A DNA stretch of 64,000 bases, from NCBI GenBank assembly GCA_039707465.1, contig CM077643.1, positions 320,731,919-320,795,918 on the forward strand. Direction: 5' to 3'. The first letter of the stretch is position 1, and each line of letters opens with the position of its first letter. Below are positions 56,855-64,000 of this stretch, in pieces. A program made the position numbers and the translations under genes. The DNA is from Rhabdophis nuchalis. Taxonomy: Eukaryota > Chordata > Lepidosauria > Squamata > Natricidae. The notes under the pieces were generated by a model, which was not told where the DNA came from, searched no databases, and saw nothing but the letters and a program-made list of their open reading frames with translations.

Positions 56855-58584
56855 TTGTTTGTTGTTTGTATATTTATATTTATTTTTCTTCTTTGGACTT
56901 ATTTGTTGTCCAAAAGAGCTTCTCCAAAGTTTATTTCCCCAACCCTTCTATGATTTGCAATGGCATACGTAAACATCAGATGAAGTCCAAAAGAGTACTT
57001 CAGACCAATTCTCTGCTTTTTTATTTCTTTAAGTTTTTGAGAATTTGGTGTTTTAAAACCATAAGCTGTGATTTCCAATTAATTTTTCTAACTATTAAGG
57101 AAACATTAACTGATTTAGATTTATCTTCTGCTATACAAAATATGAATATTCAAATTCAAAATATTTTAAAAATAGTTTTCATATGTGTATTTATTTTCTT
57201 TCCCTGAGTTTGAATTTCTTTCAAAATAATTTAATTTTTATGTTGAGGAAATAATAATTATTCAGACATTTAAAAAAACCATATGCACTAAATGCATATG
57301 CCACTTCTTTTTCAAACTGATATTAAATTTTTGGGAACCTAAATTGAGATGAACTGTGATATGTATTTATGTTTGATGTTTATACATTTTTAATGTATGT
57401 TGTTTGGGCTATTATTATACTAAACCGTTCCAAAAATTTTGATTCCCCCAAAACCAAGGAATTAGTGGGAAAAGCAAAGGTAGCAAACCCTATTAGAAAT
57501 AAAAATCTGTAGAAATTCTGAATTACAGCAATGTATTATTGTAGGTTCACGAAGGAATCAAACTAGAGCTATAAGAAGTTCCTATGCAATCGTAGCCTTG
57601 TTCTGCCATAGAATTTATTTAAAGTAGCTGTTTGAAACTACCCATTAAAAATTCAATGTATTTTCAATAAAGCAATGCAAATGTCAATTAAAATGATAAA
57701 AGCGTATATGAAAACACTGTTTCAACCTAAAACCAGCCATTAAAGGAACAATTGTTTGCTAAACCTGATATACTTTACAGGTATTTTAAACACATTCAAG
57801 ACTATTAAAATAGTTATTTATTTCAAGAAAGACTACAATGTTAATTCGGACATGAGACATTATACTGCACAGGAAAAATGGTGATGAACAACTTAGATAA
57901 TAAATAAATTAGACTACAATTAGGAGAGAAATGGTGGCTATCGGTAACCCTCTAGGGCATTCAAGGACATCAGAAGATTGTAACAACATCAACACAGATA
58001 ATGCAATATATCTGTGAATTAGAGGGTACCACAACAATTTATACATAAAGTATTATACCGATCTAATATATCCGGAAATATAAACTAAGTCATAAAGTAT
58101 TTTTCTACTGATCCGCTGGAATCCTAAAAGCCAGTTTAACATATATCCAAACATATGTACTGTATATGCCAATGGAATTGCTGGACTCCAGAAAGGTTTG
58201 ATTCCTGTTCTTAGCCTTTAACACATCCTATTGTCTATGCACTTAGAATTCAACACTGTCTCATCTTAGCACATAACTTGAAGTTTCAGAAAATATTTGA
58301 AAGCAGTTTTTCCTTGCATGGAATTGACAACAATGTGTTTCTCAACAATTAATTTTCTGTTGGCAATCAGCTAACTTGTTCAGCAAACTATTCTGGCTAT
58401 GCCTCACACACATTATTCTAGTTTGCAAAATTGTAGATATTGTATTCACACATAAAATATTTGTAATAATGTCCACATATACATTTTAATGAAAGCTCTA
58501 AAAATATGCATAATTAAAATATGAATTTTCTAGTTTCCTTCTCGATTTGGCCATCCCTCCCCTCCACCCAGCCAGAACATGTAC
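56849..58584. other. Gene 1 intron, nothing recognised
   Basis: AT-rich sequence without transposon ends; a 134-codon plus-strand ORF at 56803-57207 grows from the TG/TA repeat and lacks any domain. Confidence 0.35.
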
Positions 58585-58737
58585 CTTTTGTTCTTTGCGC
58601 TTAAGTTGTTGTTGTTTCAGATCAAATGCCTTGATCTGAATTCGTTGCTTTAGCACTTTCTCATTCAATAAAGTCTTGTAACGTTCATATAAGATATTTC
58701 TTATCTTGTAAAGATTCTTGTAGGTTTCAAGATGATG
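58585..58737 (-). CDS. Gene 1 candidate exon, coiled-coil-like (unidentified)
   Basis: 153 bases, 51 codons, phase 0 at both ends, between acceptor TTCCTATCCTTTTAATCAAG and donor GAACAAAAG|GTACAT. It reads HHLETYKNLYKIRNILYERY, KTLLNEKVLKQRIQIKAFDL, KQQQLKRKEQK. It is strongly helical with Leu/Ile at heptad-like spacing and high Lys/Gln/Glu, so a coiled coil or helical bundle is likely. The frame has no stop even beyond the exon, so openness alone is weak evidence; the matched phases add weight. Confidence 0.6.
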
Positions 58738-59539
58738 CTTGATTAAAAGGATAGGAACCATTATAATTGGACATTCTTTTAGGAACAACAAATACCATGA
58801 ATGTTCAACTTATACCAATACCATAAAGAGGCTCCATAGATATTCCAAGAGCTATGCTATGGACAACCCTAATTCTTATTCTCTTACACTTGAGAGTGCT
58901 TGGCTGCACAGTGCATTTCAGCAGTGCCACCTTGTGTTGCATTGTTTAATTACACTTTGACTAGCCCTAATACGTGAATGTGTAAATTTCACAGCAATAT
59001 AATCTCTATCATGCTCACTTTAGGTTACAACAATAATTCAACTTAGCCCAACTAACATGAACTCATAGTCAAGCTGCATGCTAAATAGATTGCAAAATCA
59101 CAACACATATATTTCAACAGTATTATTACACCAATATTTCAACAGACACAATATTTCCTTGTAAAATTTGCTATTACAAGTACTATATCCATTAGGTTTA
59201 TAAGACAACATTCACGTTTCAAAAGATATAATTAATTCAGTAGGATTAATATCATACACATAATAGCTTACATTGGTTTCTAATTCCATATTACTGATGC
59301 ATTATCTATCATTGTGCTAGTAAATTAACGTGTATTACACAGTGAATTCATGTGCATTATGCTTAACAGTTGCAGAATGAAAAGACACTCTTTTTGTACT
59401 GGAAGTATTAAACACTGAGTATTATGAAGATTCACCAACAGATGGTGCTATTGAGAGCCAACTCAATAGAGAGAATTTAAAAAAACAATCCCCAACTCAA
59501 AGTGCATGAAAATGCAAAATCTTGGAATCAAATCTCATT
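58738..59539. other. Gene 1 intron, nothing recognised
   Basis: No repeat or exon identified. Confidence 0.3.
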
Positions 59540-59765
59540 ATCACTGACTTCATAAAAGATAAAGATTCCTCTCACACATATGTGCTAGTCGTTCCTGACT
59601 TTAGGGGGCGGTGTTCATCTCTATTTCAAAGCCAAAGAGCCAACGTTGTCCGAAGATGTCTCCATGGTCATATGGCCGACATGACTAAACGCCGAAGGTG
59701 CATATTACTTTCCCACCAAAGGCGGTCCCTATTTTTCTACTTGCATTTTTAGATGCTTTCGAACT
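59540..59765 (+). mobile_element. SINE body
   Basis: AAGATAAAGATTCCTCTCAC, GTGCTAGTCGTTCCTGACTT, GGGGGCGGTGTTCATCTC, CGAAGATGTCTCCATGGTC and ACATGACTAAACGCCGAAGG in order are the body of the SINE family also present antisense at 19085. A 76-codon ORF across it is incidental. Confidence 0.65.
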
Positions 59766-60033
59766 GATTTCATAAACACATCCGTATACTTTCCCCAGCA
59801 ACATTATAAGCTTTGTGTCTTTATTTCTGAAATGAAGCTCTTACTTTTTAATAGTATTATCAGTACTATTTTCTGGGGATATGAAATAACTCCAGTACAA
59901 GACGATAGGGGGAAAAACTGTGGTATTTGTAGTGTTTCAAAATCAAGTATTTAAAAAATTTGATTCTTTATTTCTCTCTTGGGTCTGTAACTCTAATCCT
60001 TATACATTCAGTATATAAGCAAAATGTGTAAAC
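59766..60033. other. Gene 1 intron, nothing recognised
   Basis: Short unique stretch before the hAT copy. Confidence 0.3.
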
Positions 60034-60157
60034 CAGGGGTGTCTAACCTTGGCAACTTTTAGACTACTGGGTTTCAATCCCAGAATTCCATAGCCAGCTA
60101 TGAATTCTGGAAGTTGAAGTTCATAGGCCTTAAACTTGTCAAGATTAGATACCCCTG
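60034..60157. mobile_element. Palindromic hAT MITE, diverged
   Basis: Ends CAGGGGTGTCTAACCTTGGC and AGATTAGATACCCCTG; arms GCAACTTTTAGACTACTGGG and TTGAAGTTCATAGGCCTTAA. Duplication GTGTAAAC / GTGTAGAT matches at 6 of 8. More mutated than the other copies, so older. Confidence 0.8.
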
Positions 60158-60333
60158 GTGTAGATTTCTTTGAACTCTTCAATAACTGAAGCTGTTCCCA
60201 CCTTTCCACATTGCAGTTCCTATAGGGACCAGGAAAACTGATGTACAGCAGAGCCTTGATTAATGTTTCTTTTTCTTTAAATAACTTTTCTGCATTCCAT
60301 CCTCCTTTTCCATCCACATTGCATCCATTACAT

Positions 60334-60457
60334 CAGGGGTGTCAAACTGGTGTCTTCACATGACGTATCGCCATTCCTAGCCCCTTTGCTAAACCAGGCA
60401 TGGGTGTGGCTAGCATATGACACATTCGGCCCACAGGCCAAGAGTTTGACAACCCTA
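60334..60457. mobile_element. Short hAT element, 'GTCAAACT' family
   Basis: Left end CAGGGGTGTCAAACTGGTG, right end AGAGTTTGACAACCCTA. Perfect 8-bp duplication CATTACAT (60326-60333, 60458-60465). A 124-bp deletion derivative of the family at 21078. Confidence 0.85.
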
Positions 60458-60580
60458 CATTACATCAATTACACTTCAAATAGAACAGTGGTTGTGGGCC
60501 AAGAACATGTAAAATTCATGGCTAATGTGTAATAGCCTTTATTGAAACCACGTTCAGAGTTCTTTAGATATTTTAGATAT

Positions 60581-60806
60581 GAGCCGTGCTGGTGCAGTGG
60601 TTAGAATGTAGTATTGCAGGCTATTTCATCTGACTGTCCACTGCCAGCAGTTCTGCAGTTCAATTCTCACCAGCTCAATGTTGACTCAACCTTCCATCCG
60701 ACCCAGATTGTTGGGGGCAATATGCTATCTCTGTAAACCACTTAGCGAGGGCTGCAAAGCACTGTGAAGCAGTATATAAGTCTAAGTTCTATTGCTATTG
60801 CTATTT
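60581..60806 (+). mobile_element. tRNA-derived squamate SINE (Sauria-like) with BovB-type tail
   Basis: The A box TGGTGCAGTGG is at 60590-60600 and the B box GTTCAATTC at 60658-60666, spaced as in tRNA promoters. Then come CTCAATGTTGACTCAACC, CAGATTGTTGGGGGCAATAT and the tail GTATATAAGTCTAAGTTCTA plus ATTGCT repeats. This layout is known from the Sauria SINE family, mobilised by BovB LINEs. It is the strongest lineage clue in the window. Confidence 0.75.
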
Positions 60807-61300
60807 TCCAAGGCATGTAATATCAGCTTATCAGCAAGCATCTCCCATATGTTGGAACAAAATGACATATGATGGATCTTATAGGCCATCCAGGGAAAAT
60901 GTGTTCTTTCTTCTTCTTTTTTTGCCAAGAAACAGCTGAGTAGTTTGCCTTGTGAGTTTGGATAGGGCATTAAAGCATTTTCTCAGCAATGTACAGCAGG
61001 CACTTTTAAAATATGAAGCCCCATGTTTTGACAATTTGATGCCCTCCGGATATGCTGGATCCCAATTTCCATCATCTCCAATCAATATATAAGAAAGCTA
61101 ATCAAAAGCATGTGCCAAACAAGCGCAGTTTTTAAAATTGATCAAAGCTGTGACCGAGATAGCAAAGCAAGGTTATTTGTAGAATCAGCCACTCAGGGAA
61201 ATATTTATTTATGAATTTGTTTATCAATCAATCATATTTAAAATGCCAAAATATACTTAGTGGAGAAAAAAACATCATTTGCATTATCCAAGCCCATTAC
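60807..61300. other. Gene 1 intron, nothing recognised
   Basis: No supported repeat; two overlapping minus-strand ORFs of 62-68 codons lack splice context. Confidence 0.3.
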
Positions 61301-61417
61301 CTTTTCCAGCAGAGCTTGTTTGATGAGTTCATCCTTTTCTTCCTCGCTTAAAACGCGGCTGTTGTTCCTTATTGGCTCCTTTTTGTTTTTTTCTGTTTTT
61401 TGCCAATTTGCTCTGTT
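61301..61417 (-). CDS. Gene 1 most upstream exon found (unidentified protein)
   Basis: 117 bases, 39 codons, phase 0 at both ends, between a good acceptor (TTTTATTTTGTTTGGCTCAG) and donor CTGGAAAAG|GTAATG. It reads NRANWQKTEKNKKEPIRNNS, RVLSEEEKDELIKQALLEK: a basic linker, then an acidic amphipathic helix that would run on into the helical exon at 58585. The chain continues upstream beyond anything I could place before 64000. Confidence 0.6.
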
Positions 61418-61905
61418 CTGAGCCAAACAAAATAAAATCCCGTAAGAACAGTAGGGTGTCATTAATTGCTGTTTTAAAGATCCTTTTAACCTATGTGGGG
61501 CTGCCAGTTGCATTTCTTAACTTGATCGCACTAAAGAGGGATAGAGTCAAGATCATGAGAAGTATTAGTACCCCTTTCTAAAACCTTAGTAAGACCACAC
61601 CAAAATACTGCATGCAATTTTGATTACTACATTACAAAAAAAAAAAGATGTTCAGACTTTGGAAAGAGTGCACAGAAGAGCAACAAAGAAGCCTGGAGAC
61701 TAGAACATATGAAAAATGAATGGTTGCAGGAATTAGGTATATCTAGTCTAGTGAAAAGAAGGACTAGGGGTAACATGATAGCAGTGTTCCAATATTTGAA
61801 GGGCTGCCACAAAGAAGAGGAGGTCGACCTATTCTCCAAAACACCAGAAGGCAAGATGAGACAAAATGGATGGAAATTAATCAAGGAGCTAAACAACATA
61901 GATTA

Positions 61906-62814
61906 CAGTGATGGTGAACCTTTTTTGCCTCGGGTGCCAAAAGCACGCGCTTACGCACCATTGCACACACTCGGGTGCCCACCTGCATAATTTCATCCCC
62001 CATGCCACACCCCCTGTGCATGCATGCGTGACACCCCACCCTGCTGCCCCCCACATGCATGCACAAATTTCTTGGAGCCTGGGGAGGGCAAAAACGTCCC
62101 CCTCCCAGAGGCCCACCAGAAGCCGGAAACAGCCCATTTTCCAACTTCCGGTGAGCCCAGTAAGTCCGTTTTTCACTCTCTGGAGGCTTCAGGAAGCTTT
62201 CCTGAAGCCTCCAGAGCAGGGCTCCCCAACCTTTTTGGCACCAGGGACCGGTTTCATTTAAAAAAAATTCCGCGGACCGGTGGAAGCCTCCAGTGGGTGA
62301 GTCGAGTCACGTGGGCCGTGCGCGCGTTCGGCGGTCACGTGCAACTGGGCGGGAAAACTGCCAGGGGTCCCAGGTGAAGGATCCTCGGCTGGGGCAGGGA
62401 AGGATGGGCTGCATCCTGGGCAGGAGGGCCTGGCAGCCCCTTCTCCCCTCGCAGGGATGGGTGGTGCCCCAAACCCCCCCAATGCAGGCAGTTGTCCCTG
62501 TCCTGCCCCTGGGGAGCGCCCCGGCCAGCCGCCAGGATAGCAGAGCATTTGCTACACTTTCCTAAGAGTTGTACTACTCTCTTCTCCGCTCACTCTGGCC
62601 CGGTTACTATCAAGCCACAGACCGGCACGGGTCCACCGCCCGGGGGTTGGGGACCCCTGCTCCAGAGGACAAAAAACTGCTGAAAATCAAGGTCGAAAAT
62701 CAGCTGGCCAGTGTGTGCATGCGTGCTTGAGCTGACAGGGCCACACTTTGTGTGCCCTCAGAAATGGCTCTGCATGCCACCTGTGGCACATGTGCCATAG
62801 GTTCGCCATCATGG
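61906..62814. mobile_element. hAT element (family 'GATGGCGAACC') inside CR1
   Basis: Left end CAGTGATGGTGAACCTTTTT, right end CATAGGTTCGCCATCATGG. The CR1 sequence is duplicated imperfectly around it (ACATAGAT / ACCTAGAA). Without its own 443-bp passenger at 62217-62659 it would be 458 bp, close to the sister copies at 3495 and 6370. Confidence 0.8.
62217..62659. mobile_element. hAT element nested in a hAT element
   Basis: Left end CAGGGCTCCCCAACCTTTTT with GGCACCAGGGACCGGTTTC, right end GGGGGTTGGGGACCCCTG preceded by GACCGGCACGGGTCC. The 8-bp duplication CTCCAGAG is perfect (62209-62216, 62660-62667). The interior is GC-rich and CpG-bearing with no transposase; ORFs of 90-117 codons across it are not coding by any sign I can see. 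Confidence 0.92.
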
Positions 62815-63015
62815 ACCTAGAACTAAGGAGAAATTTCCTAACAGTGAGAACAATTTATCAGTGGTATGGCTTGCCTTCAGACGCTGTAGGTGCTGGAAGT
62901 TTTTAAGAAGAGTTTGGACAGCATTTGTCTGGAATGTACAAAGTATCCTGCTTGAACAGGAGGTTGGACTAGAAAAACTTCAAGATCCCTTCCAACTCTA
63001 TTATTCTGTATTCGA

Positions 63016-64000
63016 AATAATTAGGAAGGCCATTGGCATAATTAGATAGGGCCCATTCAAATTGTAATGCTGATAGCCTAACTTGGCTTGTGATACTAAG
63101 AAGTAGTGATTGCAAAGGACTTCATTTTTTCCTCCCAAAATCTGTTGAATGGAAAATAACAAAACACATGAAATATCTGGAATATAACCGAGTCAGCAAG
63201 GAGCCAGGTGAATTTTGTATATAACTCTAATGACACCAATAACATGTTTAAGACATTGGGTTCAAATAAAATGCATTTTAAATGGAATCATTAATTCTGG
63301 AGCAATTCCTTTAAATTATGAAACTTTTTTTTAATCTGACAAGCAAAACAGTTTGCTAAACTAGAAATTAAACTTCATATAAAAGTGTCTTCTCAGCATG
63401 TGCAAAGATTATGCAATAACGTATAGCCAAAAAACAATGTAAGTACTTAAGGCAAGCAAAAAGAAAATGCTATCAAGACAAATTATTGTGTTATGTTCTT
63501 TCAAATGTAATCGTTTTCCTGTATTTATAAAATACTGCTTTTTGGATGAGAACCAACCTGCTTAAAAAGAACATTGCTCAAGCTGGCAAAAATTTCCTGC
63601 ACATTGTGTGCAATTCTTTGCTACCTAGGACACACTGCAAACATGCGTAATCCTGGCAATTCCCAGAAAAATCTACTTGTGGAAAGCCTCAGAGTTTAAA
63701 AAAGCCACCAAAATACCAAGCAGCCTCAGACACAACAAAAGCAACAGGGATGTGTGTGTGTGCATAGAAACCTTTGGGCAACTAAGGCATTCATTTATTT
63801 CACTATAACAAATATACACTGGAATTATAAAATGTCTATAATTCACTGTATGTAATCCTTATTAGGTAAGGGAACAGGCTTTTAAATCCAAACCAGATGG
63901 ATGAATATTCTTAAAACAAGGAACCTGCATCAAAATGACAAATAGTGTTGTTGCAGCTTAAATAATATTTAGATGTAGAATTGTATAGTGCCAGGAGCAA
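63016..64000. other. Gene 1 intron or upstream flank, nothing recognised
   Basis: AT-rich with a (TG)n run near 63751-63762. No exon that would extend gene 1 upstream was found. Confidence 0.35.

Larger units (their letters stand above)
61610..63015 (+). mobile_element. CR1-type LINE 3' end, split by nested hAT elements
   Basis: Left part to 61905 gives WLQELGISSLVKRRTRGNMI, YLKGCHKEEEVDLFSKTPEG and NGWKLIKEL. It resumes at 62815 with CTAGAACTAAGGAGAAATTT and ends with GGTTGGACTAGAAAAACTTC, CCTTCCAACTCTATTATTCT. The two parts read across exactly as in the intact copy at 33541. More diverged than the other CR1 copies, so older. Confidence 0.85.

Noticed and set aside
60180..60317. Minus-strand frame with LFKEKETLIKALLYISF between gene 1 exons
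   Set aside because: No acceptor with a pyrimidine tract; the frame runs into a hAT target site and the donor is weak.
61881..62565. Six overlapping ORFs of 87-117 codons
   Set aside because: They lie in GC-rich non-autonomous hAT interiors and show no transposase or other domain.
1..64000. CRISPR arrays, bacterial operons, tRNA or rRNA genes, integrated viral genomes
   Set aside because: No regularly spaced direct repeats, operon-like ORFs or intact RNA genes were seen; tRNA-like boxes occur only in SINEs.

Overview
The window is vertebrate nuclear DNA, most likely from a squamate reptile and quite possibly a snake. The evidence is the mix of repeats. A tRNA-derived SINE with a BovB-like tail ends in ATTGCT repeats (60.58-60.81 kb). 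CR1, L2, L1 and R4/Dong-like LINE pieces lie side by side. Many short non-autonomous DNA transposons are present, mostly hAT-type with 8-bp target-site duplications (TSDs). The sequence is AT-rich and intron-like, with no long host ORF. I saw no bacterial, viral or CRISPR features.

Layout. 0-1.1 kb is CpG-rich and promoter-like. 1.1-19.5 kb is repeat-dense sequence without a supported gene: CR1/hAT/L2 at 3.4-4.5 kb, R4-like remnants at 5.7-6.3 and 14.6-15.1 kb, and a cluster of DNA transposons at 15.9-18.6 kb. 19.7-46.7 kb holds seven small, phase-compatible candidate exons on the minus strand ('gene 2'), their introns full of transposons. 48.4-61.4 kb holds four more minus-strand exons ('gene 1'), ending in a stop codon followed 26 bases later by AATAAA. 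Both chains come from reading splice sites and open frames by eye. I do not recognise either protein. Gene 1 gives a 166-residue C-terminus. Gene 2 gives about 200 residues with neither start nor stop found. Whether they are one locus with alternative ends or two tandem genes is open.

The two largest coding-looking ORFs are retrotransposon ORFs, not host genes. At 27.5-29.5 kb is an L1-type insertion with a 5' UTR, an intact 284-codon ORF1 and a 3' UTR but no ORF2, flanked by a 17-bp TSD. At 38.1-40.1 kb is an L1 ORF2 piece with an open reverse transcriptase frame, cut at both ends, without poly(A), flanked by a perfect 17-bp TSD.

The transposon layers can be ordered by nesting. hAT elements interrupt CR1 copies at 3.5 and 61.9 kb, SINEs at 19.1 and 54.0 kb, a LINE at 45.6 kb and another hAT at 62.2 kb. 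An L2 tail interrupts a MITE at 55.3 kb. I found no convincing new molecular system. The best leads are the two odd L1 insertions, the unidentified exon chains and the nested hAT history. All family names rest on recognition by eye, not on a database search.
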